Positions 9,004-19,198 are shown, counted from the first letter of the stretch. The stretch is DNA of 26,749 nt from Mesotaenium endlicherianum (GCA_009602735.1 WELA01003759.1:34903-61651), one strand, 5' to 3'. The notes: generated from the letters alone by a model not told the origin. A program made the numbers and translations.

Positions 9004-10284
9004 ATGGCCGATCCTCAAGACCAACAGCAAGCTTTCGAAGGAAGCCCTTCCTCTCCAAGACACCCTCCTCCAGCGCCGATGGGAGAGCCCACTCAAGAAA
9101 ATCTGCAACAACAAGAAGCACCACAAGGAGGAGCACACCCTCCTCCAGCGTCGATGGGAGAGCCTACTCAAGGAAATCTCCAACAACAAGAAGCACCACA
9201 AGGAGGAGCACCGTCAAATCCCGTGGCAGCCGCTATAGCAAAGTTGACCCCACCACAAGGAGTTCCCGCAAATGAGTGGGCAGCCTTCCTAATGACCGTC
9301 CACAACCAAGTGGGCTTGGCCACCTATGAAGCAACCGTGCAAGCGTCAAGAGAAGCTATGGCTGCCATGGTTGCCCCTATTGCGAGCAATGCTCAAAATC
9401 CAGCCCCGGCTCAAGCGCCTCCACAAGAGCCAACGAGAGCAAGGAAACTCATCAAGCCCGGCAAACCCGACACTTTCAACCCCGGGAAAGGTGCCAACCT
9501 GAATTTATGGCTCTACCAAGTGGAGACGTACCTCGCATTCCTTGAAGTACCCGAGGAGGACTACGTTCCCTTTGCCGTTACCTTACTTAGAGGAGCAGCA
9601 ACATCATGGTGGCGTAACTATCAAGCGGCTATATATCAAGCTATGGCGCACCCCATGCTCGGCCAAGAGCCCCCACCATCATATGCAAGATGGGCAGATT
9701 TTCGTGAGGCCCTCAAGAAGCAATTCATGCCCATCAATGCGGAGAAGATTGCCCGAGGAAAGCTCCACCATCTCAAGCAAACGACGTCCGTTCAAGAGTA
9801 TACATCCAGATTTCACGCCCTCACTCTTGAGATCCCCAACATGTCTCTCGAGGAGAAGATTGACCGCTACATCTTTGGCCTCAAACCCAAGGTGGCAAAG
9901 GAAGTGGAGTTACGCGACTTGACGGACTTCTCAAAGATCATTGAAGTGGCCCAAAAGGTGGATACCTTGGATTTCAAGCACTCCGTGCCTTCATCTTCAC
10001 GGGTACCGACGACGCGGGTGTACGCAGCCCCTTCCACATCCGAATCTGGACCCACACCCATGGAAATCGGAGTTATTAAAAGGGACCCCGCGGCTGCCCG
10101 GAAGAGTGGAAGACCCTCCAATGACACTTATGATGCAAGAAACCAGCAAGGAGTGAAAGCAAGACTCTCCCCGGCTGAAAAAGAAGCTCTCATGACGGCT
10201 GGACTATGCTTTTATTGCAAGGAAAAGGGCCATCGTGCACTTTCATGCCCCAAAAAGTTGTCAAAAAACGGACAGCGCCGGTAG
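9004..10284 (+). CDS. Gag of the nested chromovirus
   Basis: 426 codons from the first ATG after the primer-binding site. The N-terminus is Pro/Gln-rich and carries a 25-residue unit twice (nt 9061-9210). Residues ~140-315 match the retrotransposon gag capsid family, with the characteristic [13 protein letters not shown] phrase and a following W-x-x-F-x-x-A-L-K-K-Q-F stretch. One CX2CX4HX4C zinc knuckle lies at residues 402-415. The TAG at 10282-10284 lies inside the hairpin of the frameshift signal, so most ribosomes make Gag and a fraction read on into pol. The product would form the virus-like particle. Confidence 0.95.
   Translation: MADPQDQQQAFEGSPSSPRHPPPAPMGEPTQENLQQQEAPQGGAHPPPASMGEPTQGNLQQQEAPQGGAPSNPVAAAIAKLTPPQGVPANEWAAFLMTVHNQVGLATYEATVQASREAMAAMVAPIASNAQNPAPAQAPPQEPTRARKLIKPGKPDTFNPGKGANLNLWLYQVETYLAFLEVPEEDYVPFAVTLLRGAATSWWRNYQAAIYQAMAHPMLGQEPPPSYARWADFREALKKQFMPINAEKIARGKLHHLKQTTSVQEYTSRFHALTLEIPNMSLEEKIDRYIFGLKPKVAKEVELRDLTDFSKIIEVAQKVDTLDFKHSVPSSSRVPTTRVYAAPSTSESGPTPMEIGVIKRDPAAARKSGRPSNDTYDARNQQGVKARLSPAEKEALMTAGLCFYCKEKGHRALSCPKKLSKNGQRR
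9061..9210. repeat. 75-bp tandem duplication inside gag
   Basis: Two adjacent 75-bp copies (9061-9135 and 9136-9210) with few differences encode a 25-residue Pro/Gln-rich unit ([11 protein letters not shown] / [11 protein letters not shown] and following). The length is a multiple of three, so the frame is kept. It lies in the disordered N-terminus before the capsid domain. Confidence 0.9.
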
Positions 10285-13200
10285 GCCAGGAGCCTACCAC
10301 CCCAAGACCCACTTCACGAGAAGGCAACACGCCAAGTGAGGTGGAGACCCCCGTTGAAGACGACGTTCCAGCCCCAATGAGTTTGAGAGGTTACCTTGGA
10401 GGAGAGAAGGTCCACATCTTGGTGGATAGCGGAGCTCAAGGCAACTTCATTGCTGCAGATTTTGCCACCAAGCACGGTATTACTATGCGAACTCTTGACC
10501 ACGACGAGGAGATTATGATGCCCGATGGATTCTCCTATACTACCCCTTCCAAGAAGACGTACCCCTTGGCACTCTCTATCAAGTCCTTCAAGGATAGAGT
10601 AGTGTTCTCCCCCATGCAATTGGGCAAGTACGACGTCATCCTAGGGACGCCTTGGTTGACCAAGCACAACCCCCAAGTTGATTGGAGGACCGGTACTATC
10701 AAGATCAAGAATGACATCACTTCAAGAATCTGTATTTTGCGCGCAATCCAGAATATCCAGACCCAAGACATCCAGAAGCCGGCACACGAGATACTATTGT
10801 CCGCCCTCCAACTCAAGAGACTTGTGAGGAAGGGACACGAGCTTCTTTTGGCCTTGATCACGCCAAAAGACATCAAGAAAGACATCGAGAGTCAAGAAGG
10901 CAGCCCCGTTCCCAAGGAGATACAAGAAGTCTTAGAGGACTACAAAGAAGTGTTCTCCCCGGAATTGCCCAAGGGCCTACCCCCCAAAAGATTCGTAGAC
11001 CACAAGATAGAGTTGGAGCCCGGAAGCAAGCCCATCTCTCGGCCTACGTTCAAAATGTCATACACGGAGCTAGACGAAGTCAAGAAGCAAATCAAGGAGC
11101 TACTGGAGCATGGCTTCATTCGACCTAGCAAGTCGCCATTTGGAGCCCCGGTGCTATTTGTCAAGAAGAAAGATGGTACCTTGAGGATGTGTGTGGACTA
11201 TCGCGCCCTCAACAAGATCACCATCAAGAATCGATACCCGCTGCCGCGCATGGATGAGCTCATGGACCGGCTGGTTGGAGCCAAGTACTTCACGAAGATT
11301 GACTTACGGAGCGGCTACCACCAGATTCGCATCGCAGAACCGGACATAGAGAAGACGGCATTCAGGACAAGATATGGACATTTTGAGTTCATGGTCCTGC
11401 CATTTGGACTCACCAACGCGCCAGCAACTTTCATGACTATGATGAACACCATATTTCAGCCCATGTTGGACAGATTTGTGGTGGTATTCATCGATGACAT
11501 CCTTATCTACAGCAAGACCCTTGAAGAGCATGCGAGACACTTGAAAGAAGTCCTTGAAGTATTGAAGCAAAACAAGCTGTTTGCGAAGGAGTCAAAATGC
11601 GAGTTTGCCAAACAAGAAGTGGAGTTCCTAGGTCTCCACGTGACTGCTGATGGCATCAAGATAGACCCCAAGAAGACCACGGTGGTGGAGGAATGGCCAA
11701 CCCCCACGACCAAGAAAGAACTCCAGTCATTCTTGGGATTTGCCAATTGGTACAGAAAATTCATCCAAGGCTTCTCGCACATAGCAGCCCCCCTGACAGA
11801 TCTACTCAAGAAGGACAGGCTATATACATGGACCGAGAAAGAGGAAGAGGCATTTCAAGAGTTAAAGCGAAGATTGACCACATCCCCGGTGCTCACACTC
11901 CCAAGTCCAAACCCAGATTGGCCCTTCCACGTCATCACCGATGCATCTTCCTATGCAATAGGAGCAATCCTGCTTCAAGACCAAGGCAAGGGACTGCAGC
12001 CCATCGCCTACGAGTCAAGGAAGCTAAATCCAGCCGAGCAAAATTATACAACCACGGAGCGAGAGGCATTGGCGATTGTACATGCCTTGAAGGTTTGGCG
12101 CTGCTACGTTGAAGGACGCAAAGTACTGGTCACCACGGACCACGAGGCGTTAAAGCACCTCCAAACGCAGCCGTATCTCTCAAGGAGACAAGCAAGATGG
12201 AGCGGATACTTGCAACAATACAACATCACGATTCAGTACCAGCCCGGCAAGACAAACCCGGCTGACCCCCTCTCAAGACTGCAATTAAATGCAGTGATGG
12301 TATCCCTGAAGACAGATCTGGAAGCTCGATTTTCAGCCGCCTATGAAAGAGACCCTTACTACAAGAACGGAGAAGCAGCCTTGGACCCATGCAAGAAGCA
12401 AGAAGGCAATTATTGGGTGAGGCAAGATACGGGCCAGAGATGTGTTCCTAATGACATAGACCTCCGGCTCTTGCTTCTACGAGAAGCACACGACAACCCT
12501 CTTGGAGGACACTTTGGAATCCTAAGGACCACGGGCGTTCTAGCTAGGACTTATTGTTGGCCAGGCATGTCTAAGCAAGTCAAGGAGTACTGCAGGAGCT
12601 GTGACACATGCCAAAGAATCAAGCCATCATCGCAAAAGGCGGGAGGACTCCTCCAACCACTACCAATCCCCGAAAGACAATGGACGGACATCTCAATGGA
12701 CCTTATCGTGGACTTGCCCGTGACACCTCGAGGCCATAATGCAATACTCACGGTGGTGGACAGACTTACCAAGATGGCTCATTTTATTCCCACGACGACT
12801 AAGGCTACAGCACCACAACTTGCAAGACTCATCTTTGACAACATCTTCCGACTCCATGGACTACCATCAAGAATTGTGTCAGATAGAGATCCAAGATTCA
12901 CAAGCCATTTCTGGAAAAATCTCTTCAAGAACTTGGGTACATCGCTGGATATGTCTACTGCCTACCACCCACAATCAGATGGGCAAACCGAGCGTATGAA
13001 TCGTACCCTAAAGACCTCTCTAAAGGCCTACGTGTCTACCCTCGAGCAAGACTGGGACATGTACTTGACCCCCCTCGAGTTTGCCTACAACAACACTACG
13101 CAGGCCTCTACCCAAGAGTCCCCATTCTTCCTCAACTATGGCTTCCATCCGACCACGCCACTGAGCTTCACGGCTGGCCATGATGAAGTACCTGCAGCCA

Positions 13201-13871
13201 CAGATTTTATGGAGACATTAGAAGCAGCCCTTACAGCAGCGAAGAAAGCTCTACAACACGCGCAAGATGCTCAAGCAAGAGTGGCGAACAGATCCAGAAG
13301 AGAAATTACGTACAGAGTGGGTGACAACGTGTTACTATCATCCAAGAACATTTCCCTGAACAACAGGCCTGCCGGCAGCAAGTTCTCTCCCAAGTATTTG
13401 GGACCCTTCAAGATTATCCAGCAAGTCAACCCCGTTGCTTTCAAGCTAGAACTTCCCCAGACTATGCACATCGACCCCGTATTCCACGCTTCCCTCTTCA
13501 AGCCATATGTGCAACCCGACAACAAGTTCCCAGGACGTGTGACAACCCCACCAGCCCCAACAATAGTGGATGATCATTTGGAGTACGAAGTGGAAGACAT
13601 AGTGGCTATGAGAAATTTCAGGAGACAGCAGCAATACTTGATCAAGTGGAAAGGATATCCAGATTCGGAGAATAGTTGGGTGGCGGCGCACTACCTTGAC
13701 AAAGTTCAGAGAAAGTTGAAGCGCTTCCATGCCGCCAACCCCCATCTTGGACCAGCCCCAAGTCTCTCTACTAGAAGCCCGAAGACTTCAGGGAGGCAGC
13801 CTGCCACCATCAAGAAGCAGCAGAAGACCCCTTGGAGGCAGCCTGCAAGAACAAGAAAGAGGAAAAATTGA
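10206..13871 (+). CDS. Pol of the nested chromovirus (PR-RT-RNase H-IN-chromodomain)
   Basis: The frame is -1 relative to gag and overlaps it by 79 nt; an in-frame ATG exists at 10206, but entry at codon 22 (nt 10269) by frameshifting is more likely, giving a Gag-Pol of about 1,622 residues. Pol numbering: protease Asp74 in VDSGAQ; reverse transcriptase ~300-480 with Asp366 and FIDD at 428-431; RNase H Asp579, Glu620, Asp645, Asp687; integrase zinc site His762, His769, Cys799, Cys802; catalytic triad Asp832, Asp893, Glu929 (35 residues between the last two); chromodomain ~1125-1175 ([22 protein letters not shown]). All catalytic residues are present and no stop interrupts. The chromodomain places it in the chromoviruses, whose integrases are steered to marked chromatin. 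A basic tail closes the protein. Confidence 0.97.
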   Translation: MLLLQGKGPSCTFMPQKVVKKRTAPVGQEPTTPRPTSREGNTPSEVETPVEDDVPAPMSLRGYLGGEKVHILVDSGAQGNFIAADFATKHGITMRTLDHDEEIMMPDGFSYTTPSKKTYPLALSIKSFKDRVVFSPMQLGKYDVILGTPWLTKHNPQVDWRTGTIKIKNDITSRICILRAIQNIQTQDIQKPAHEILLSALQLKRLVRKGHELLLALITPKDIKKDIESQEGSPVPKEIQEVLEDYKEVFSPELPKGLPPKRFVDHKIELEPGSKPISRPTFKMSYTELDEVKKQIKELLEHGFIRPSKSPFGAPVLFVKKKDGTLRMCVDYRALNKITIKNRYPLPRMDELMDRLVGAKYFTKIDLRSGYHQIRIAEPDIEKTAFRTRYGHFEFMVLPFGLTNAPATFMTMMNTIFQPMLDRFVVVFIDDILIYSKTLEEHARHLKEVLEVLKQNKLFAKESKCEFAKQEVEFLGLHVTADGIKIDPKKTTVVEEWPTPTTKKELQSFLGFANWYRKFIQGFSHIAAPLTDLLKKDRLYTWTEKEEEAFQELKRRLTTSPVLTLPSPNPDWPFHVITDASSYAIGAILLQDQGKGLQPIAYESRKLNPAEQNYTTTEREALAIVHALKVWRCYVEGRKVLVTTDHEALKHLQTQPYLSRRQARWSGYLQQYNITIQYQPGKTNPADPLSRLQLNAVMVSLKTDLEARFSAAYERDPYYKNGEAALDPCKKQEGNYWVRQDTGQRCVPNDIDLRLLLLREAHDNPLGGHFGILRTTGVLARTYCWPGMSKQVKEYCRSCDTCQRIKPSSQKAGGLLQPLPIPERQWTDISMDLIVDLPVTPRGHNAILTVVDRLTKMAHFIPTTTKATAPQLARLIFDNIFRLHGLPSRIVSDRDPRFTSHFWKNLFKNLGTSLDMSTAYHPQSDGQTERMNRTLKTSLKAYVSTLEQDWDMYLTPLEFAYNNTTQASTQESPFFLNYGFHPTTPLSFTAGHDEVPAATDFMETLEAALTAAKKALQHAQDAQARVANRSRREITYRVGDNVLLSSKNISLNNRPAGSKFSPKYLGPFKIIQQVNPVAFKLELPQTMHIDPVFHASLFKPYVQPDNKFPGRVTTPPAPTIVDDHLEYEVEDIVAMRNFRRQQQYLIKWKGYPDSENSWVAAHYLDKVQRKLKRFHAANPHLGPAPSLSTRSPKTSGRQPATIKKQQKTPWRQPARTRKRKN
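10263..10298 (+). promoter_or_regulatory. -1 ribosomal frameshift signal (A AAA AAC plus hairpin)
   Basis: In the gag frame the codons read tcA AAA AAC, a canonical X XXY YYZ slippery heptamer at 10263-10269. After a 10-nt spacer, GGTAGGC (10280-10286) and GCCTACC (10292-10298) form a perfect 7-bp stem with a 5-nt loop; the gag stop codon is inside the stem. A -1 slip puts ribosomes in the pol frame at 10269. The 10-nt spacer is slightly longer than the usual 5-9. Confidence 0.85.
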
Positions 13872-14533
13872 CATTAGACACTCTTCTCTTCTCGCAGTTT
13901 CTGGACAGAAAACTAAAACTGCTACTGGTAATAGGTCTCTGCATAATAAATTCTGAAAATTTACCTGGCTGTAGTCCATGAGTAGCCGGTCATTTAGAGT
14001 CCAAGTTTGCTCAATTTGGAGCACTGGTGAGAGAGATATGATGCTCTAAGTAGAAGGGGGTCAGGCTGCTGGCATTGTTAGGGCAGAATATGCCTTCTGA
14101 CATTGTGCCCTCCCCTGAACTTGGAATGCTCTGAAACTCAAGACTCTGGTAGAACATCTTACAGCGCCCAGTTTGAGACTTAGTTTGCAGAATTTGGAGA
14201 AGTATAGAAGGACTTATGATTTTCAGAAGTTTCTGCACAGATTTGGAGGAGTGCCTACTCTCTCAGCTCTCAACGACACTCCAGAAATGAGAATGCTCTC
14301 AAATTTGGTGACCCGGTAGAGTTCTCCGACGCGGTTCGTCTGGCACTTGAATTTTCAGATTTGGAGCAGTTCTGTGGCCGCTATGAATTTTTGAATTCGT
14401 GGCAGATTTTGGGCCAACTTGTACAATTTTCTTTATCATTAAGGAGTAGGCTAGCCAATAAGGTCACACCACCTACGACCTTGCCTAGTCTACCTTACAT
14501 GTGTAGCACCTGACTTGGCGCCTTTGACTAGTC
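13872..14533. other. 3' untranslated stretch of the nested chromovirus, with diverged repeats
   Basis: No credible gene. A motif of the form ATTTGGAG followed by AGT or similar recurs near 14014, 14192, 14241 and 14359. Longer look-alike segments (about 13996-14020 against 14174-14199, and about 14126-14160 against 14291-14325) suggest old, degraded tandem units of roughly 165-175 bp. The polypurine tract expected before the 3' LTR is not visible and must lie in the gap. Confidence 0.6.
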
Positions 14534-15316
14534 NNNNNNNNNNNNNNNNNNNNNNNNNNNNNNNNNNNNNNNNNNNNNNNNNNNNNNNNNNNNNNNNNNN
14601 NNNNNNNNNNNNNNNNNNNNNNNNNNNNNNNNNNNNNNNNNNNNNNNNNNNNNNNNNNNNNNNNNNNNNNNNNNNNNNNNNNNNNNNNNNNNNNNNNNNN
14701 NNNNNNNNNNNNNNNNNNNNNNNNNNNNNNNNNNNNNNNNNNNNNNNNNNNNNNNNNNNNNNNNNNNNNNNNNNNNNNNNNNNNNNNNNNNNNNNNNNNN
14801 NNNNNNNNNNNNNNNNNNNNNNNNNNNNNNNNNNNNNNNNNNNNNNNNNNNNNNNNNNNNNNNNNNNNNNNNNNNNNNNNNNNNNNNNNNNNNNNNNNNN
14901 NNNNNNNNNNNNNNNNNNNNNNNNNNNNNNNNNNNNNNNNNNNNNNNNNNNNNNNNNNNNNNNNNNNNNNNNNNNNNNNNNNNNNNNNNNNNNNNNNNNN
15001 NNNNNNNNNNNNNNNNNNNNNNNNNNNNNNNNNNNNNNNNNNNNNNNNNNNNNNNNNNNNNNNNNNNNNNNNNNNNNNNNNNNNNNNNNNNNNNNNNNNN
15101 NNNNNNNNNNNNNNNNNNNNNNNNNNNNNNNNNNNNNNNNNNNNNNNNNNNNNNNNNNNNNNNNNNNNNNNNNNNNNNNNNNNNNNNNNNNNNNNNNNNN
15201 NNNNNNNNNNNNNNNNNNNNNNNNNNNNNNNNNNNNNNNNNNNNNNNNNNNNNNNNNNNNNNNNNNNNNNNNNNNNNNNNNNNNNNNNNNNNNNNNNNNN
15301 NNNNNNNNNNNNNNNN
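14534..15316. other. Assembly gap (783 N)
   Basis: Unsequenced. Aligning the right flank to the 5' LTR shows that about 352 bp of 3' LTR should be missing here, plus the end of the internal region with the polypurine tract. The frames reported across it are meaningless. Confidence 1.
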
Positions 15317-15467
15317 TCACTCTTGTACTTGCCAAAATCCAGAAATATATTAACTTTCAAGAAGCCATCTCTCTTTCAAGAAGCTACCACTTGTGTTCAA
15401 AGATCCTTGTCTTGAATAGATAAAGTATTCTGTTTTACTAAGTACTTTATCTATCTGTTTCACTACA
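15317..15467 (+). repeat. 3' LTR of the nested chromovirus (right 151 bp)
   Basis: Identical by eye to 8816-8966 with a constant offset of 6,501, and ends in the same TCACTACA. It is followed directly by the second TCGAG target copy. Confidence 0.95.
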
Positions 15468-15472
15468 TCGAG
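15468..15472. repeat. Target-site duplication, right copy (TCGAG)
   Basis: Matches 8459-8463. The host-element coding frame resumes at 15473, as expected for a clean insertion. Confidence 0.93.
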
Positions 15473-17723
15473 GATGGCTTGATCAGCGCGCAGACAGGCA
15501 AGCTGGAGGACAACCGGCTCATTCGAGAGTCCTCCTCTCGCTATGCCGCACCCACGGTCATGCCAGCCAAGAAGGATGCCTCGGGCAACTGGTCCGAGAA
15601 GAGGATGTGCGGTGACTATCGTAGGCTGAACGAGGTCACCGAGCAGGACAGATATCCTATGCCGACGCCTGACGAGATCTTTGACGACATTGGCACGTGC
15701 ACTTGGTTCTCAGTGCTGGATCTGCGTCAGGGCTTCAACCAAATTCCCATCGCCGAGGAGGACCAGCATAAGACGGCGTTCTGGGGAGCACAGCGGCTCT
15801 ACGAGTGGGTGGTGATGCCGTTTGGGTTGAAGAACGCGCCAGCTACCTTTCAGAGGGTGTGGACAAGGAGCTGGCCGGGCTATCCTTTGCCTGATGCTAC
15901 ATCGATGACGTGCTCGTCTTCAGTCAGACGTTTGAAGAGCACGAGGCGCACATCACTACTGTCCTGGACCGCTTGGAGGCCGCTGGGCTCAAGTGCAATC
16001 CAGGCAAGTGCACTTTTGGGACCCGCGAGGTGGAGTACCTCGGCCACCTGCTCTCCTCCAGCGGCTTGGCACCCCAGCTGGCGAAGATCTCGGCCATCAC
16101 AGGCATCCCACCTCCTACAGATCTCTCGCAGCTGCGGGCCTTCCTCGGCATCGCCAACTACTACCGCCGCTTCGTGCCAGGGTTCAGCGAGCCAGCCAAG
16201 CCGCTCAACGACTTGCTCCGTAAGGGCGTTGCCTACGTATGGGGACCAGAACAGCAGGCGGCATTCGATAAGCTCAAGGAGCTGCTGGTGAGCGCTCCTG
16301 TGCTTCGGCGTCCTGACTACGCGAAGCCCTTCATCCTCCACACCGACTGGTCGCAGGCAGGGCTGGGCGCTGTGCTGGTGCAGGAGCATGACGGCTTCGA
16401 GCATGTGGTGGCCTACGCCAGCCGCAGCAACAACCGCGCGGAAGGCAACTACGGCTCCTACGAGGGGGAGTGCCTGGCAGCAGTCTGGGCGATCGTGCAC
16501 TTCAGGCACTATCTCTACGGCACGCACTTCCGCCTGGTCACCGATCATCAGCCACTTAAGTGGCTCATGACGTCGGAGCGCTTGACCGGCAAGTACGCAC
16601 GGTGGGCGCTTATCTTGCAGGAGTACACCTTCGACGTGCACCACCGTCCAGGCTCGACCAACCTGGACGCTGACGGTCTCAGCCGTAACCCGCTGCCCTC
16701 CTCGAGGGATCTCACTGTGGCCCGCCACGATGAGGATGAGCCGGTGGCCTGGCACGCGGCGGCCTTCCTGGCCTTCACCGTGGACGGCGATGTGCGGCCC
16801 GCAGGGCTCACTAGCCTGGACATGGTGACCGTCACCACTCGGCGATTGGCCCTGGCAGCGGCAGAGGATCAGGACAGCTGGCAGCGCGGTCCCGAGGACG
16901 TGTGGGACGACGCCCCAGTACTGCAGTACGTCACGGCCAAGGAGTTGGCACCCGATGTCAGCGCACGCAAGCGCGACCGCATCCTCAGGCGCAGCCGCGA
17001 CTTTATTTTCATAGAGGGGCGCGTGCGGCGGGTGATGGCAGACGGCTCCGTCCTGGTGGTCCCTGAGCCTGCCATACGTAGTCAGCTCGTGCGCCGAGTG
17101 CACGAGTCCCTCGGGCACTTCGGTGTCAAGCGCACCCTCAGTCTTCTTCAGGCCGAGTACTGGTGGCACGGCATGACTAAGGTCGTCGCCGCCGTCGTCA
17201 GCAGCTGCACTCTCTGCGACCGTGTGCGCTCGAGCTTCACAGCGCGCACCGTTGCCCTCAGCCCCCTTCCTATTCAGGGGCTGTTCTACAGGTGGTCGCT
17301 TGACTTGGCTGGAGAGCTGCCCAAGTCTCGCCAGGGCAACCTCTACGTCTTGGTGATGATTGAGCACATGTCCAAGTGGATCGAGCTCGTGCCCTTGCCC
17401 AGCAAGGCCAGTGAGGGGATCGCTCAGGCCTTCCTCAATCAGGTCCTTAGCCGTTTTGGCGGCTGCGCTGAGGTGCTGACCGACCAGGGCAAGGAGTTCC
17501 AGGGCAGCTTTCAGAAGCTGCTGGAGCGCTCTATGATCGACCACCGCACCACCTCCCGCGATCATCCTCAGGCTGACGGCCTCGCCGAGCGCATGGTTCA
17601 GACCGTCAAGCTAGGGTTGCGGAAGTACTGCCTTGCTCACGACCGTACCCACTGGGACGACGCCCTCCCTTGGCTGGCGATGGGGTACAGGTTCAGTAAG
17701 CAGGCCTCCCTGGCCTCGCACTC
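15473..17723 (+). pseudogene. Host-element pol: reverse transcriptase, RNase H, integrase (broken)
   Basis: Continues the frame that stops at 8463. Reverse transcriptase motifs: MCGDYRRLN, then a conserved Asp in VLDLRQGF, then MPFGLKNAPATFQRV. About 15860 one base appears to be missing, because the match moves to another frame; in that frame TGA 15892-15894 stands two codons before YIDD (15898-15909). From there a 600-codon frame runs to the N at 17724. RNase H has TDWS (Asp at 16345), GEC (Glu at 16468), TDHQ (Asp at 16543) and DADGLSR. The integrase zinc site is His-x4-His (17101, 17116) and Cys-x2-Cys (17206, 17215); the catalytic acids are Asp 17302, Asp 17482 and Glu 17587 (codon starts). 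Two lesions in reverse transcriptase make it non-functional. It is clearly a different gypsy lineage from the nested element and has GC-rich codon use. Confidence 0.88.
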
Positions 17724-17724
17724 N

Positions 17725-18385
17725 GTAACTCTCCCTACTTCCTTCTCTACGGCCGACAGCCCATCCTGCCAGCCGCAGCCAGGACTGTGGCCGAGAACGT
17801 CTTGGATTTGGACACTCCCGACACTGGAGCGCTCTTATCATGCAGCGTGCTCAGCTCTTCCAGCGCCTGATGCCCATGGCCATGGATAACCTCAGCATCG
17901 CACAGCATCGCGACACACTGAGGTATGCCATGACTCGTGGAGGAGCTTATCATCCGCGGGTGTTGCAGTTTTCCGCAGGTGACTTCGTGTACCCGCGAAG
18001 CCAGACGAAGAACACCCTCGACACCAGCAGCTCGCCGGTCATCCTGCGCGTCAAGCGTGCCTTGGCGTCAGGGGTCCTGGAGCTGGAAGGCGCAGATGGC
18101 CGTCTTCACAAGGACCACACAAAGAACTGTGGACCGTGCCACCTTCCTAACCTTGACTTACAGGTCCGTCCCCGCGACGCGCGGCCGCCCAAGGATTGGG
18201 CGTGCCAGATTTGTCACAGCACTGGCCAGGAGGCCAAGATGCTACTCTGCGACAGCTGCAACCTCGGCTTCCACGTCGGCTGCCTCGACCCGCCGCTGGC
18301 CCGCGTGCCCGCTGACGACTGGTTCTGCGGAGACTGCACTGAGCTAGCCTTAGGCAGCGTACACAGCTCATCAGCTAGAGGCTGA
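17725..18385 (+). pseudogene. Host-element integrase C-terminus and PHD finger
   Basis: Across the N at 17724 the frame moves by -1: NSPYFLLYGRQP, the usual text after the integrase core, begins at 17727. A second -1 change occurs near 17823-17836, after which the frame runs cleanly to TGA 18383-18385. That last part holds an integrase C-terminal region (PMAMDNLSIAQHRDTLRYA, GDFVY) and, at 18203-18337, a complete PHD-type C4HC3 zinc finger: C-x2-C, CDSC, H-x2-C, then W-x-C-x2-C. PHD fingers bind histone H3 tails; here it occupies the place a chromodomain has in chromoviruses and could steer integration. The first shift may be an assembly effect of the N; the second looks like a real indel. 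Confidence 0.8.
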
Positions 18386-18396
18386 GAGCTGGGGGG
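18384..18396 (+). promoter_or_regulatory. Candidate polypurine tract of the host element
   Basis: GAGAGCTGGGGGG directly after the stop codon, followed by TG (18397) as at the start of an LTR. A TATAAA lies at 18435-18440. If this is a 3' LTR it must be truncated, because chromovirus coding remnants begin by about 18540. No matching 5' LTR is in the window. Confidence 0.3.
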
Positions 18397-18539
18397 TGAA
18401 TTAAAACATTTGACGCTTGACTCCCTTTTTCGGCTATAAAGCCATTTGTATTATAGACTTCATTGCAGCAAAGCCTGCTTGTCTATTTGTGTGTTGCTCA
18501 TGCCGACAGTGCACATCCGATCTCTTAACGCACGACAAA

Positions 18540-18890
18540 GGTAATACACTGTTCACAGGTCAGTTACCTGTTCAACCGGGACCGGTCCCCGCTGTCCGGG
18601 ACGGCGACCCTGAGGAATATGAGGTTGAGGAGATTTTAGACGCGCGCTCGGTCCGTCGATCGTCAAAATATGTCATGAAGTACCTCATTTGATGGAAGGG
18701 TTACGATGCCTCTGGGGACACTTGGAAAATTTAAAGCCCATTTGACTAATGCCAAAGGGGCGTTGAAACGGTTCCACCTTCGGGCGGCTGGAGCACCTCC
18801 CTTACAGTCATTCCAGTTGACACAGGAAGGTGACAGGAGGTCCTGTCTCCATTTAAGTTGGAGGGGAAAATATATGACAGTTAGTGTGCG
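18540..18890 (+). pseudogene. Remnant of another chromovirus: broken chromodomain
   Basis: From about 18540 one frame reads a typical pol tail (FTGQLPVQPGPVPAV) into a chromodomain beginning EYEVEEILDAR at about 18615. TGA 18690-18692 interrupts it, WKGYDASGDTW follows in the same frame, and then a frame change leads to HLTNAKGALKRFH, ending near 18790. This is the normal order of chromodomain motifs with one stop and one frameshift. The protein differs from the nested element's chromodomain, so it is a separate element. TTAAGTTGGAGGGGA at 18853-18867 may be its polypurine tract. Confidence 0.75.
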
Positions 18891-19198
18891 AGAGTGAGAA
18901 AGGGACGGTTATAAGAATCCTAAGTGTCAGCATAGTGACATAGGGGACAACCTGGCCCACATAAAGCACCTTTGGCTGAACAAAAAAGGGCCTCGCACAG
19001 CAATACATCATTTAACCCACCTGAAAACACATTCATACGTGTATGTCTAGCGCACCGCAACTACGTCAACTCCTAGCAATCACCCTGTAAGGTAACTAGG
19101 AACGAATATACCACATTAATACGAACTTACTCCCTTCCTGCAACTCTTATGACAAAGGTCGATATCCTACTAACTTGTGCCCTGCTTACTTGTGCAGA
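18891..19198. other. Spacer with probable 5'-UTR intron end
   Basis: No gene. Just before the next ATG is a strong plant-like splice acceptor: a TACTAAC branch-point match at 19168-19174, a pyrimidine-rich stretch and CAG at 19195-19197. A possible donor GTAAGG lies at 19087, giving an intron of about 111 bp. TATA-like words occur near 18910 and 18961. Confidence 0.4.

Larger units (their letters stand above)
8464..15467 (+). mobile_element. Young Ty3/gypsy chromovirus nested in the host element
   Basis: A complete element apart from the assembly gap. It has LTR ends TGTAGTGA...TCACTACA (inverted), a 5-bp target duplication, a primer-binding site next to the 5' LTR, gag, a -1 frameshift site, an uninterrupted pol with C-terminal chromodomain, and the end of a 3' LTR. 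The 151 visible bases of the 3' LTR match the 5' LTR without difference and the ORFs are intact, so the insertion is recent and the copy may be competent. The gap length may be nominal, so the total length is approximate. Confidence 0.95.
978..18396 (+). mobile_element. Old Ty3/gypsy element with methyltransferase and PHD finger (host element)
   Basis: The domain order on the plus strand is gag, CCHC zinc knuckles, aspartic protease, linker, C5 cytosine-DNA methyltransferase, reverse transcriptase, RNase H, integrase, PHD finger. RT-RNase H-integrase order is that of Ty3/gypsy elements. Bases 8464-15472 belong to a later insertion plus one target-site copy; without them the reading frame runs on from 8463 to 15473. 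The outer ends are uncertain: no LTR pair was found. The left boundary given is the gag start and the right boundary a G-rich polypurine-like tract. Multiple stops and frame breaks show that this copy is dead. Confidence 0.8.

Noticed and set aside
14485..15423. Open frames of about 280-300 codons around the N run
   Set aside because: They consist of unknown bases; no coding evidence.
15880..17565. 561-codon open frame on the minus strand
   Set aside because: It is antisense to clear RNase H and integrase motifs on the plus strand. GC-rich third positions keep it open; no domain is visible.
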